DNA of 44,327 nucleotides from an uncultured Bacteroidota bacterium (GCA_902606555.1 CACLGQ010000006.1:1-44327); one strand, 5' to 3'. Counted from the first letter of the stretch, positions 28,458 to 37,479 are shown. The notes: generated from the sequence alone by a model not told the origin. Numbers and translations are program-made.

Positions 28458-30006
28458 AATAATTATTAATTTTCCCTTTTATGTTAAAAAATCTATAGTG
28501 TAAATATGTGTATGCATCTCTTGGAATTATTTTAATCCATTTTTTATATTCAATTAACCACATTACACGTTTCGAAAATAATCCTTTAGTTAAATAAGCC
28601 GCAATAAAGGGGTGTACATGAAGCTTTAAATTTTGCTTAGTAACGTATGAATTATTTATAATTTTTTCTAAGGAATTATTTATTTTATCGATAATGACAA
28701 TAGGAGCCTCTACCTTTCCAATACCATTTGGATTATCCTCCCGAGTAACTATATTCATTTCTGGGCGTACTCTTTGCCTTGTCATTTGAATTAAACCTAT
28801 CTTACTAGGTGGAAGAATTTTATGCTTAGCCCTATCAGAATCCATCTCATCTTTGAAATGATTAAAAAGTTTCCTTCTGTTTTCATGTTTTAGCATATCG
28901 ATAAAATCAATTACTACGATTCCACCCATATCTCTTAATCTTAATTGTCTAGCTATTTCACTAGCAGCAATTAAGTTAACTTCAAGAGCAGTTTCTTCTT
29001 GATTTTCACTTTTATTTGATCGATTTCCACTATTTACATCAATTACATGAAGAGCCTCAGTATGTTCTATGATTAAATATGCACCTTTACTCATTGATAC
29101 AGTTCTTCCAAAGGCAGATTTAATTTGCCTCTCAATTTTGAAATGTTCAAAAATAGGTTTATCTGATTTATAATATTTAACCACAGACTTCTTCTTTGGA
29201 GCTATTTGTAGAATATAATCTTTGAGTTCATAACAAAGATTTTTATTATTACAATAAACACCCTTAAACTGGTCATCAAATAAATCTCTCAAAATTGATG
29301 ATGATCTATTTAATTCACTAAATATTCTTGAAGGTAATTTTGCTCCGTTTAATTTACTACAAAGTGTTAACCATTGGTTGTATAAACTTTGTAAGTCTTT
29401 TTCTAATTCAGCAATTTTTTTTCCTTGTGCTACTGTTCTTATGATCACTCCAAAACCTTTCGGCCTAAATTCTTCAATGAGCTTTTTTAATCTGTCCCGT
29501 TCCTTCTTACTTTTTATTTTTTGAGAAACTGAGATTCTATTAGATAAAGGAATTAAAACTAAAAACCTTCCAGCGAAGGAAAGTTCTGAGCTAATTCTAG
29601 GTCCCTTAGTAGAAATAGGCTCTTTAATTATTTGGGCAACAATGGTATTGTTTGTAGATAATACATCGTCAATTTTACCTTGTTTATAAATTTCTTTTTC
29701 AAAGTTTAGTTTTTCAAGAGAATAGTTTGTGATTTTACCTTCACTTATAAGTCTTGTTAACTTCAAAAGTGTTTTAACTTTTGGTCCTAAATCATGATAG
29801 TGTAAAAAAGCGTCTTTTTCATAACCAACATCTACAAATGCAGCGTTCAAGCCAGTAATTGTTTTTTTAACTTTAGCAATAAAAATATCGCCAACATTAA
29901 ATTTATTATTGTCTTTTTCTTTATGCAATTCAATAAGCTTTCCATCATGCAAGACAGCAAAATCAACTGCTGAATTAATTGATCGAATAACAATTTCTTT
30001 ATTCAC
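28456..30006 (-). CDS. rng: Ribonuclease E/G family endoribonuclease
   Basis: An endoribonuclease of 516 aa for rRNA maturation and mRNA decay. An S1-like RNA-binding domain at about residues 38-130 begins VGDIFIAKVKKTITGLNAAFVDVG. The catalytic metal-binding acids are D323 in HVIDVNSG and D367 in VVIDFIDM, with the KHENRR segment after. The zinc-link CPxCxG motif of RNase E/G is replaced by DNPNGIGKVEAPI at about 424-436, a form common in Bacteroidota. Transcription probably comes from the HU and small ribosomal-protein genes upstream; the terminator follows directly. Confidence 0.95.
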   Translation of the reverse strand: MNKEIVIRSINSAVDFAVLHDGKLIELHKEKDNNKFNVGDIFIAKVKKTITGLNAAFVDVGYEKDAFLHYHDLGPKVKTLLKLTRLISEGKITNYSLEKLNFEKEIYKQGKIDDVLSTNNTIVAQIIKEPISTKGPRISSELSFAGRFLVLIPLSNRISVSQKIKSKKERDRLKKLIEEFRPKGFGVIIRTVAQGKKIAELEKDLQSLYNQWLTLCSKLNGAKLPSRIFSELNRSSSILRDLFDDQFKGVYCNNKNLCYELKDYILQIAPKKKSVVKYYKSDKPIFEHFKIERQIKSAFGRTVSMSKGAYLIIEHTEALHVIDVNSGNRSNKSENQEETALEVNLIAASEIARQLRLRDMGGIVVIDFIDMLKHENRRKLFNHFKDEMDSDRAKHKILPPSKIGLIQMTRQRVRPEMNIVTREDNPNGIGKVEAPIVIIDKINNSLEKIINNSYVTKQNLKLHVHPFIAAYLTKGLFSKRVMWLIEYKKWIKIIPRDAYTYLHYRFFNIKGKINNY

Positions 30007-30044
30007 AATTAATTTATTTTAATTAAACTTAATTTGTTTCAGTC

Positions 30045-30061
30045 GAAGATTTAAAATCTTC
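30045..30061. repeat. Perfect 17-base palindrome between the small ribosomal gene and rng
   Basis: GAAGATTT and AAATCTTC flank a single central base. It lies 39 bases upstream of the rng start. It could form a hairpin with a six-base stem or be a protein-binding site. No T-run follows on either strand, so a simple terminator is unlikely. Confidence 0.5.
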
Positions 30062-30090
30062 TATTTCAATGAACTTATTATAAAAATAAT

Positions 30091-30183
30091 TTATTTACTT
30101 TTTTTGTGTCTGTTAGCTCTACTCCTTTTTTTTCTTTTATGAGTAGCAACTTTATGTCTTTTTCTTTTTTTACCGCTTGGCAT
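30091..30183 (-). CDS. bS22-like (AURKAIP1/COX24-domain) small ribosomal protein, 30 aa
   Basis: The reverse strand from the ATG at 30183 reads MPSGKKRKRHKVATHKRKKR and ten more residues ending KKSK before TAA at 30091. Eighteen of 30 residues are Lys or Arg. The KKRKRHK...HKRKKR...NRHKK pattern is that of the C-terminal domain of mitochondrial mS38/AURKAIP1 and of the tiny actinobacterial protein bS22, which sits in the small ribosomal subunit. Proteins of this form are kept in many Bacteroidota. It begins nine bases after the HU stop and precedes rng, so nucleoid, ribosome and RNase genes share one transcript. It is easily missed by length-filtered gene calling. Confidence 0.88.
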   Translation of the reverse strand: MPSGKKRKRHKVATHKRKKRSRANRHKKSK

Positions 30184-30192
30184 ATATTTTTT

Positions 30193-30474
30193 TTAGTTGT
30201 TGTTTTTTACATCCTCAACAAAGACTTTAGCAGGTTTAAACGCTGGAATGGAATGAGCGGGTATCTTAATCGTTGTATTTTTAAGAATATTTCTTCCAGT
30301 TTTCTCAGCTCTTTTCTTTACAATAAAACTTCCAAATCCTCTCAAGTAAACGTTTTCACCTTCGCTTAGAGAATTTTTAACTTCATCCATAAAATTTTCT
30401 ACAGTTGCTAATACTTCATTTTTTTCCAACCCTAAGTTTGAAGAAATTTTATTTACTATTTCTGCTTTAGTCAT
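30193..30474 (-). CDS. HU/IHF-family DNA-binding protein
   Basis: A 93-aa nucleoid protein. The start chosen is MTKAEIVNKISSNLGL, since the frame's 23-codon extension upstream has no family similarity. GENVYLRGFGSFIVKKRAEKTGRN is the beta-arm entry, and IPAHSIPAFKPAKVFVEDV ends the protein with the Pro at the arm tip region. HU-type proteins bend DNA as dimers. It heads the minus-strand group bS22-like and rng, and is divergent from mutY. A TATATTCG box at 30499-30506 is a possible -7 element. Confidence 0.93.
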   Translation of the reverse strand: MTKAEIVNKISSNLGLEKNEVLATVENFMDEVKNSLSEGENVYLRGFGSFIVKKRAEKTGRNILKNTTIKIPAHSIPAFKPAKVFVEDVKNNN

Positions 30475-30566
30475 TTCTAATCTTTTAATATTTGGTTGCG
30501 AATATATAAATTTATATGATAAAAAAACTATTGTAATATTCATTATTTTTAATTATATAAATTGTA

Positions 30567-31586
30567 ATGTCGGAGTCTTTTTCAAATAAACTTATTAATT
30601 GGTACAATCAAAATAAAAGAGATTTACCATGGAGGAAAACAAAAAATCCTTACATGGTTTGGGTTTCTGAAATTATATTACAACAAACAAGAATTGAATT
30701 TGGAATAAAATATTATGAAAGATTTTTAAAAAAATACCCAGATATAAATAAACTTGCTAACACTTCTGATTTAGATTTAATGAAAATTTGGGAAGGATTA
30801 GGCTATTATTCAAGAGCTATAAATATGTTGAAGACGGCAAAAATTATATTGAATGACTATAATGGAATGTTTCCATCAAAATATGAACAATTAATTCAAC
30901 TTCCAGGTATTGGTGATTATACTGCCTCAGCTGTAAGCTCTATTTGCAATAATGAATTGCAACCAGTCGTTGATGGAAATGTTTTAAGATTTCTCTCAAG
31001 AATGAATAAAATTGACCTACCAATCGAATCAATTAAAACAAAAAAATATTTTAAAAAATTAGCTTTTGAATTGATTAAGGATGTAAATCCTGGGGACTTT
31101 AATCAAGCATTAATGGATTATGGGTCTATGATTTGCAAACCAAAAAAATATGTTTGTAGTAGCTGTCTTTTTTCGTCTGATTGCAAAGCATATAATTCAA
31201 ATAGTATAGAAAATTATCCAGTCAAAAAGAAAAAAATCTTAATAAAGAATCGGTATTTAAATTATGTTGTTGTAGTTACAGATGATAATAAAACTCAAAT
31301 TAATAAAAGAAACTCAGAAGGAATTTGGAAAAATCTTTACGAATTTCCACTGATTGAAACAAAACAATCGTTGTCAGCCCATCAAATTATAGAAGAACTT
31401 GAAATAGATTTTGTGGAATTATTGTCGGTAAAAAAAGTCAATCATAAGTTATCTCACCAACTCCTTCATATTACTTTTTTTATTTTTAGAGTAGATAACA
31501 AGCTTGATAACCTAGTTGATATTAAATCATTAATAAATTACCCTTTTCCTAAGCCTATAAATAAATTTATTTCTGAGCTTGTCTGA
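30567..31586 (+). CDS. mutY: A/G-specific adenine glycosylase
   Basis: Removes adenine mispaired with 8-oxoguanine. It is 339 aa. The helix-hairpin-helix is LIQLPGIGDYTASAVSSI, followed by the catalytic Asp in VVDGNVLRFLSR. The 4Fe-4S cluster cysteines are C-x6-C-x2-C-x5-C in CKPKKYVCSSCLFSSDC. The start of the protein has LPWRKTKNPYMVWVSEIILQQTR. A Nudix-like C-terminal domain recognising 8-oxoG follows. It is divergent from the HU gene, and ssb begins 26 bases downstream. Confidence 0.95.
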   Translation: MSESFSNKLINWYNQNKRDLPWRKTKNPYMVWVSEIILQQTRIEFGIKYYERFLKKYPDINKLANTSDLDLMKIWEGLGYYSRAINMLKTAKIILNDYNGMFPSKYEQLIQLPGIGDYTASAVSSICNNELQPVVDGNVLRFLSRMNKIDLPIESIKTKKYFKKLAFELIKDVNPGDFNQALMDYGSMICKPKKYVCSSCLFSSDCKAYNSNSIENYPVKKKKILIKNRYLNYVVVVTDDNKTQINKRNSEGIWKNLYEFPLIETKQSLSAHQIIEELEIDFVELLSVKKVNHKLSHQLLHITFFIFRVDNKLDNLVDIKSLINYPFPKPINKFISELV

Positions 31587-31612
31587 TTTTTTTTTTAATT
31601 ATATTTATAAGT

Positions 31613-32050
31613 ATGAGTGGATCCTTAAACAAAGTTATGTTAATTGGAAACTTGGGAGATGATATAAAAATGCATCATTTTGAAGATGGTGGCTGTGTTG
31701 GAAGATTTCCAATTGCTACAAATGAAAACTATACCAACAAACAAACTGGCGAAAAAGTTATAAATACAGAATGGCATAATATCATAGTTAGAAATAAGGC
31801 TGCTGAAATTTGTAATAAGTACCTAAAAAAAGGTGATAAGGTATATGTTGAAGGTAAATTCAAAACTAGAAAGTGGCAAGGTGAAGATGGAATTCAAAGA
31901 TACTCAACTGAAGTTCACGTTAATGAATTTAATTTTCTAAATAACAAATCTGAGCTAGATTCATCCGTGAATCCAAAAGAATCTGAAAGTTCTCTACCTG
32001 AGTCAAATACCGAGAACACCTCCAATCAAGTTGACGATTTGCCATTTTAA
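31613..32050 (+). CDS. ssb: Single-stranded DNA-binding protein
   Basis: A 145-aa SSB. The OB fold begins LNKVMLIGNLGDDIKMHHFEDG and includes TEWHNIIVRNKAAEICNKYL and GDKVYVEGKFKTRKWQ. An acidic, disordered tail ends in DDLPF, the protein-interaction tip. It lies between mutY and gldD, the order found in Flavobacteriia, where gldE usually separates ssb and gldD. Confidence 0.96.
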   Translation: MSGSLNKVMLIGNLGDDIKMHHFEDGGCVGRFPIATNENYTNKQTGEKVINTEWHNIIVRNKAAEICNKYLKKGDKVYVEGKFKTRKWQGEDGIQRYSTEVHVNEFNFLNNKSELDSSVNPKESESSLPESNTENTSNQVDDLPF

Positions 32051-32061
32051 CTAATAATTTC

Positions 32062-32610
32062 TTGACTATTAGATCACTAATTTTATTTTTTTCTATAATA
32101 TCGTGTGATAGTAGTACGCTACCTAAACAAAAGGGTTATTTTGCACCAAACTTTACATATCCAAGTTATAAAGTTATAGAATCATGCAATCACAGCTTTA
32201 AGATAAACAATTCAACAAAAATTATTTTAAATAATAATTGCAACTATGAAATTGACTATTATGAATTAAAGGCAAAAATTTATGTAAACAATATCTCACT
32301 TGAAAATAATATTGATAATATAGTCAGTAAATTCGATGAAAAAGTTTTTAATAATTCTGAATTTGCTGATCAAATTTTAACAAGCGAATACTCAAATGAA
32401 TACAAGGATGTGTTTTCTAAAGTTTATTTTTTTGTTGGGGATACACCCTCGAATGTTCAATTTTTTATAACCGATTCAATCCAAAATTTTTTATCAGCAA
32501 GTTTATTATTTGATTCAAAACCAAATTATGATTCATTATTGCCTTACATACATTATATTCGCAACGATATAAAAAAAATCATAGAAAGTTTTGATTGGTC
32601 AATTAAGTGA
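32062..32610 (+). CDS. gldD: Gliding motility lipoprotein GldD
   Basis: A 182-aa lipoprotein with lipobox SIISC (lipidated Cys 15). Family features are PNFTYPSYKVIESC near the N-terminus, the central NCNYEIDYYELKAKIYV, and the conserved end VQFFITDSIQNFLSASLLF then SKPNYDSLLPYIHYIRNDIKKI. GldD is required for gliding in Flavobacterium and is linked to the type IX secretion/gliding machinery. The start is TTG at 32062, 11 bases after ssb. The usual partner gene gldE is not present between ssb and gldD. The 3' end overlaps the next gene by 20 bases. Confidence 0.87.
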   Translation: MTIRSLILFFSIISCDSSTLPKQKGYFAPNFTYPSYKVIESCNHSFKINNSTKIILNNNCNYEIDYYELKAKIYVNNISLENNIDNIVSKFDEKVFNNSEFADQILTSEYSNEYKDVFSKVYFFVGDTPSNVQFFITDSIQNFLSASLLFDSKPNYDSLLPYIHYIRNDIKKIIESFDWSIK

Positions 32611-33481
32611 AAACAACAAGAGATGGTTGTATTTAGCTGTTTTATCGATAATTTGGGGTAGCTCTTTTATTCTTATAAAAAAGGGCTTAGTTGGTCTAAA
32701 TCCATTTCAGTTGGCAAGTTTGAGGATGATTTTTGCAGCGATTGCAATAGGTATTTACTCATTCAACTCATTAAAAAAAATACCAAAGAAAAGTTGGAAA
32801 TGGATAATTATTACAGCTTATTTTGGAACCTTTTTCCCAGTATACTTAATTAGTTATGGACAAACTGAAATTGAAAGCGGATTAGCATCAATAATCACAA
32901 CAGTAACGCCAATAAACACTTTGATTATTGGAATTATTTTTTTTAGTTTATCATTTTCAACTAAGCAAATATTTGGTTTGTTTATAGGACTATTAGGTTC
33001 AATATTATTACTTTACGAGGCCAAAGAAACCAACTCAGATACTAATATTTTTTATTCTTTTTTTGTGTTTATGACTACTGTTGGATATGCTGCATCTGTT
33101 AACTTGATAAAAAAATACCTTACAGAAATACCACCTGAGGCTGTCACGGCTGGTATATTTTTATCCATATCGCCTCCGGCTCTTTTAGTATTAATTTTAT
33201 CTGATTTTAGCTCAATAAATTTTTATGATATAAAAGTTATAAACTCAATATTATTTGTTTTTATCTTAGGTGTAATTAGTAGCGCAGTAGCTCAGACTTT
33301 ATTTAACAAGTTTGTAAAAATAGCTTCTCCACTTTTTGCATCAGCAGTAACATACACAATGCCTATAGTTGCAATTTTTTGGGCACTATTGGATGGAGAA
33401 GTATTAACAATAATGCAATATTTTGCAGCAGCAATAATACTAATTGGTGTTTATATGGTAAACAAAAAAAAGACTAGTTAA
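32591..33481 (+). CDS. EamA/DMT-family transporter
   Basis: An inner-membrane protein of 296 aa with about ten helices in two EamA repeats. The first begins LYLAVLSIIWGSSFILIKKGL and the second FMTTVGYAASVNLIKKYL. GLASIITTVTPINTLIIG is a family segment. Members export amino acids, metabolites or drugs, and the substrate is not evident. The start is TTG at 32591 within the end of gldD, giving a 20-base overlap. The 3' end overlaps that of the convergent M16 gene by eight bases. Confidence 0.87.
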   Translation: MIGQLSENNKRWLYLAVLSIIWGSSFILIKKGLVGLNPFQLASLRMIFAAIAIGIYSFNSLKKIPKKSWKWIIITAYFGTFFPVYLISYGQTEIESGLASIITTVTPINTLIIGIIFFSLSFSTKQIFGLFIGLLGSILLLYEAKETNSDTNIFYSFFVFMTTVGYAASVNLIKKYLTEIPPEAVTAGIFLSISPPALLVLILSDFSSINFYDIKVINSILFVFILGVISSAVAQTLFNKFVKIASPLFASAVTYTMPIVAIFWALLDGEVLTIMQYFAAAIILIGVYMVNKKKTS

Positions 33482-35579
33482 AAAAGTCATCATCAATTTC
33501 TTCATTGACAATTACCTGATCTGCTTCAATTACAATTGTCTGTGGACCAGTAACTATTTCGGTCTTGAAGGCAAACTTAATACCATCAACTTCTTTGTAA
33601 TCAGAAAATTTAGTCACTGTAACTATTTCATTTCCCATGGCAGAAGTAGTTTCTTCTGTCATGACTAATAGGCCAGTCTCTGCATCATAAAATCTAAAAG
33701 AATCATCATTAACCTTAAGCTTATAAACATCCTTCCCATCTACTGGGGATAAACTGACAATTTCTATTTTTGATGAGTCCAAATAAGTTTCCTCAAACAA
33801 TCCTAATTTTTCTTTTTCAGCATTTTTTTGATCATCCTCGTATGGTATTTTTTGACCCATTTGTTCAATGTAACCATCCTCACCATTAAATTTTTGGGTC
33901 ATCAAAGTTCCCATCCCCGCTACTGACATTTCCATTGATGATTTATTTGGAAATTTTTCCTTTATTGTAGCACTAGGTTTAAATGGTGCTCCAGGGATAG
34001 TTACAGCAGCAGTTATTGAAATTGACTTGACTGTATTTAATTTATCAATACCTCCAACAGACTTGATGTATTTATCAAAAATATTTTGAACTGTGACACT
34101 TGCGTCAATCTCTTTAGCAAAAACTGGTTTTTCAATTTGATTTCCTACCTTGTTAAAATACTTAACTGGAATTAAAGTACCATTATAATCAATATTTTCA
34201 AGTTTATCAGCAATATCAAGTCCTTTTCCAACAATAACTATTCTTAAATTTTCTGGCTTTAGGTATTTGTTAGCTATTCTTTTTACATCCTCTTTAGTTA
34301 CTGCATTAATCTTTTCTATAAAAGTTTCATAGAAATCATCTGGAAGATTTAAAGTTTTAATATTAACAGCAAAATCTGCTAAAAGAGATTTATTTTCTGT
34401 TGACATTATGAAATTACCTAAATACTTTGCTTTTGCAGTTGCAAGCATATCATCATTAACAAATTCATCTCTTATTTTATTTATCTCTTTAAGTGTTTCA
34501 ACTACGGCGCTATCAGTAACAGCATTTCTGACAGAAGTTGTCGCCCTAAATGTGGCATTTGTCCATTTATTTCGAGCTATTGAGCTTCTAGCTCCATATG
34601 TCCAGCCATTTTCCTCTCTCAAATTCATATTCAAATAACTATTGAATGCACCTCCTAATATATAATTAGTAACCAGAGCAGCGTGATGATCCTCACTATT
34701 TGTTTGTAAATCAGTAATATTCAAAACAGATAATTCAGATTGGACAGCGTCTGGCATATCGACAAAATTTATTTCTGTGGACGCTACATCAACTGGATTT
34801 TTTATTGTTTGATTAAGCTTCTTCTTAGAAATCTTCCAATTTTTAAAATACTTCGTGACTAACTGTTTAATTTCATCCACATTAACATCACCTGAAACAA
34901 CCATGTATGCGTTGTTTGGATTAAACATTTTTTTGTAATTATTTTCAATATCCTTAAGTGAAACATTTTTTACACTCTCTTCAGAAACATATTCGCCATA
35001 TGGGTGATCTTTGGAATAAGCTAATATGCTAGTGACTCTTTGAGCGATTGCTGCAGGACTATTTTCTTCTGATTTAAGTCCAGTTATTAACTTGTCCTTC
35101 TCTTTATCGAGTTCCTCCTGAGTAAAATTTGGATATAGTGCAGCGTCAGAAAGTAATTCAAATATTCTTTCTTTGTGTTTTGATAAACCATTTCCATAGG
35201 CAAAACCCATACCCAATGAAATAGATGCCCCTAAATAGTCAACTTCTTCATTAAACACCTGTTTTGAAATATTTTTAGACCCTTCACCAAATAAAGCACT
35301 TGATAATTGACTCAACCCAGCTTTATCTCCTTCACTAGACGGGGGATTATCAATTGAAACTCTTACACTAAATGTTGGTAATTTTTTGTTTTCAACTACT
35401 ATAACAGTCAGCCCATTTTCAAGTGTAAAAATTGTAGGTTTCTTTAAGTCAATTGTAGGAGTTTTTCCCTGCTTTGGTTGAACACTTCTATCAATTGGTA
35501 TTACATAATCACTTTCTTGACTGCTTAAATCAATTGTGAAAAAAAAGGTTAGAACAAAAAATAATATTAATTTTTTCAT
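33474..35579 (-). CDS. M16-family peptidase homologue without the zinc motif, with C-terminal LolA-like domain
   Basis: A 701-aa secreted protein with signal peptide ending near TIDLSSQ. Two M16 lobes span about residues 45-480. The place of the HxxEH zinc motif is taken by GDKAGLSQLSSALFGEGS, so it lacks the metal site. EENGWTYGARSSI is the conserved substrate-binding RxxG/Y region of the inactive partner. Residues about 500-695 form an extra domain (KSISITAAVTIPGAPFKPS, MEMSVAGMGTLMTQ) resembling outer-membrane lipoprotein-sorting-type folds. It starts three bases after the catalytic M16 gene, so the pair probably forms a heterodimer. Confidence 0.87.
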   Translation of the reverse strand: MKKLILFFVLTFFFTIDLSSQESDYVIPIDRSVQPKQGKTPTIDLKKPTIFTLENGLTVIVVENKKLPTFSVRVSIDNPPSSEGDKAGLSQLSSALFGEGSKNISKQVFNEEVDYLGASISLGMGFAYGNGLSKHKERIFELLSDAALYPNFTQEELDKEKDKLITGLKSEENSPAAIAQRVTSILAYSKDHPYGEYVSEESVKNVSLKDIENNYKKMFNPNNAYMVVSGDVNVDEIKQLVTKYFKNWKISKKKLNQTIKNPVDVASTEINFVDMPDAVQSELSVLNITDLQTNSEDHHAALVTNYILGGAFNSYLNMNLREENGWTYGARSSIARNKWTNATFRATTSVRNAVTDSAVVETLKEINKIRDEFVNDDMLATAKAKYLGNFIMSTENKSLLADFAVNIKTLNLPDDFYETFIEKINAVTKEDVKRIANKYLKPENLRIVIVGKGLDIADKLENIDYNGTLIPVKYFNKVGNQIEKPVFAKEIDASVTVQNIFDKYIKSVGGIDKLNTVKSISITAAVTIPGAPFKPSATIKEKFPNKSSMEMSVAGMGTLMTQKFNGEDGYIEQMGQKIPYEDDQKNAEKEKLGLFEETYLDSSKIEIVSLSPVDGKDVYKLKVNDDSFRFYDAETGLLVMTEETTSAMGNEIVTVTKFSDYKEVDGIKFAFKTEIVTGPQTIVIEADQVIVNEEIDDDFFN

Positions 35580-35582
35580 AGT

Positions 35583-36899
35583 TTATTTCTTTTTAGGTAG
35601 ATAGTCTACTTCGACTCTTTGATTTTTATTGAGATATTTATTTGCAATTTCTTTAATTTCTTCTCTGGTTATACTTCTATATATATCAATTTGATTATTT
35701 ATGTTATTGATGTCCCCATAAAGCATATGAGCTCTTGCAAGACTATTGGCAATACCTTCAATTCTGGTGTTACTCTGAATAAATTGAACTTCGAACTGGT
35801 TTTTAACTTTTTCATATTCTCTTTCAGAAATTAATTCTGATTTTATTTTTTCAATTTCTTCATCCATTGTTGATGTCAATTTTTCAAGTGAAGTTTCGCC
35901 AACAGGCAGGCACAACATTAAATATTTTCCATAATCTTCTTGTGCTTGATTAAACGCAATAACTTGTAAAGCTAGCTTTTCATCATCAACCATTCTTTTC
36001 ACCATCCTGGAACTCTTTCCACCAGTTAAAACTGCAGAGATATATTGTAATATATATGAATCTCTGCTTTTCATACTTGGAGTTCTGTAAAGGAAAGCCT
36101 TGGCCGGTATTTGAATGTTACTATCATATTCTGTTATCTTAATTGTCTCAGTAATTGGATCCTCAACAATTGTTTCTCTAACTGGAGCAGGTCCATTATT
36201 TGGAATGTCGCCAAAATAACCTTCAACCAGTTTTTTAGTTTTTTCAATTTCTATATCACCAGCAACAACTAAAACTGCATTATTTGGATTATTCCATTGA
36301 TTATTAAAATCGATAAATTCTTGAAGTTTCGCTGCATCCAGGTCTTCCATACTTCCAATAATGGATCTTCTGTAGGGATGTTTTTTATAAAGATATGGAT
36401 CAACTGCAGTACCATAAATCAAAGCACCATACGGAGCATTATCTATTCTTTGTCTTTTTTCTTCCTTAACAACTTCATTTTGAGTGTCAACTCCAATCTG
36501 ATTGATGATAGGATGTAACATTCTCTCACTTTCCATCCAAAGCCCTAATTCAAGGCTGTTCGATGGGAATGTTTCATAGTAGTAAGTTCTGTCGTGAGAG
36601 GTGTTCGCATTATTGGATCCACCATTCGAGGAAACAATATCAAACCATTTTCCTCTTTCAATATTTTCAGTTCCTTCAAAAAGCAGATGCTCAAAAAAAT
36701 GTGCAAATCCAGTTCTACCATCCACTTCATCTTTAGCACCAACATGATACATAACAGATACAGTTACAACAGGTGAGCTATTTTCCTGATGTAAAATAAC
36801 ATCGAGACCATTATCTAGTGTGTATAATTCATAATCAATTAATTGAGCATTAACATTTAATGCCAAAAAAAACAGTAAAGTGTATAAGAATTTTTTCAT
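35583..36899 (-). CDS. M16-family zinc metallopeptidase (catalytic subunit)
   Basis: A 438-aa exported peptidase with signal peptide ending at LNVNAQ. The inverted zinc motif HFFEH is at residues 67-71 and a downstream Glu is in NEVVKEEKRQRIDNAPYG. NPNNAVLVVAGDIE and FGDIPNNG are further M16 signatures. It is the first gene of a two-gene operon whose second member lacks the zinc motif, as in mitochondrial processing peptidase and other bacterial M16 pairs. It is divergent from rplU. Confidence 0.93.
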   Translation of the reverse strand: MKKFLYTLLFFLALNVNAQLIDYELYTLDNGLDVILHQENSSPVVTVSVMYHVGAKDEVDGRTGFAHFFEHLLFEGTENIERGKWFDIVSSNGGSNNANTSHDRTYYYETFPSNSLELGLWMESERMLHPIINQIGVDTQNEVVKEEKRQRIDNAPYGALIYGTAVDPYLYKKHPYRRSIIGSMEDLDAAKLQEFIDFNNQWNNPNNAVLVVAGDIEIEKTKKLVEGYFGDIPNNGPAPVRETIVEDPITETIKITEYDSNIQIPAKAFLYRTPSMKSRDSYILQYISAVLTGGKSSRMVKRMVDDEKLALQVIAFNQAQEDYGKYLMLCLPVGETSLEKLTSTMDEEIEKIKSELISEREYEKVKNQFEVQFIQSNTRIEGIANSLARAHMLYGDINNINNQIDIYRSITREEIKEIANKYLNKNQRVEVDYLPKKK

Positions 36900-37003
36900 A
36901 GGATTGTGAAATTAATAATTAATAATAACAACTTAAGTACAAAATATAACCAAACATTAAATTAATAACTTTATATGGGATAAAATGTTATTTAATCATA
37001 ACA

Positions 37004-37033
37004 TTTGAAAATAATTATAAATCTGTATATTTG
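37004..37033 (+). promoter_or_regulatory. Bacteroidota-type promoter of rplU-rpmA
   Basis: TTTG at 37004-37007 and TATATTTG at 37026-37033, 18 bases apart, match the -33/-7 consensus exactly. The -7 box ends 44 bases before the rplU ATG. The rest of the 178-base divergent gap shows no gene. Confidence 0.72.
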
Positions 37034-37077
37034 CCCCTCAATTATTGATACTTTATCAATTTTGTAATGTAAAAATT

Positions 37078-37479
37078 ATGAATGCTATTGTCAAAATTTC
37101 CGGTAAGCAGTTTAAAGTTGAAAAGGATACAAAGCTGTTTGTTAATAGGTTAGATGCTAAAGAAGGTGAAAAGGTAACTTTTGATAACGTCTTATTATTA
37201 GATAATGGTTCTAAAGTTGTTGTTGGAAAGCCTAATTTAAAAGATGCAACAGTGGAAGCAAAAGTTTTAAAGCATTTAAAGGATGATAAAGTAATTGTAT
37301 TTAAGAAGAAAAGAAGAAAAGGATATAAAGTTAAAAATGGACATCGTCAAGCACTAACTGAAATTATTATTGAAAAAGTTTCAGAAAAGACTGTGAAAGC
37401 CAAACCAGCAAAAAAATCGGCTGAGGACAAATCGTCAAAAACTAAAAAAGCTGCACCAAAAGCTAAATCTAAAAAGTAA
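37078..37479 (+). CDS. rplU: Ribosomal protein bL21
   Basis: A large-subunit ribosomal protein of 133 aa. Start placed at MNAIVKISGKQFKV, because the 11-codon extension upstream has no family similarity. FDNVLLLDNGSKVVVGKP and KVIVFKKKRRKGYKVKNGHRQ are the family core. A Lys/Ala-rich C-terminal tail of about 30 residues extends beyond the 103-aa E. coli protein. It forms the usual pair with rpmA six bases later. Confidence 0.96.
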   Translation: MNAIVKISGKQFKVEKDTKLFVNRLDAKEGEKVTFDNVLLLDNGSKVVVGKPNLKDATVEAKVLKHLKDDKVIVFKKKRRKGYKVKNGHRQALTEIIIEKVSEKTVKAKPAKKSAEDKSSKTKKAAPKAKSKK

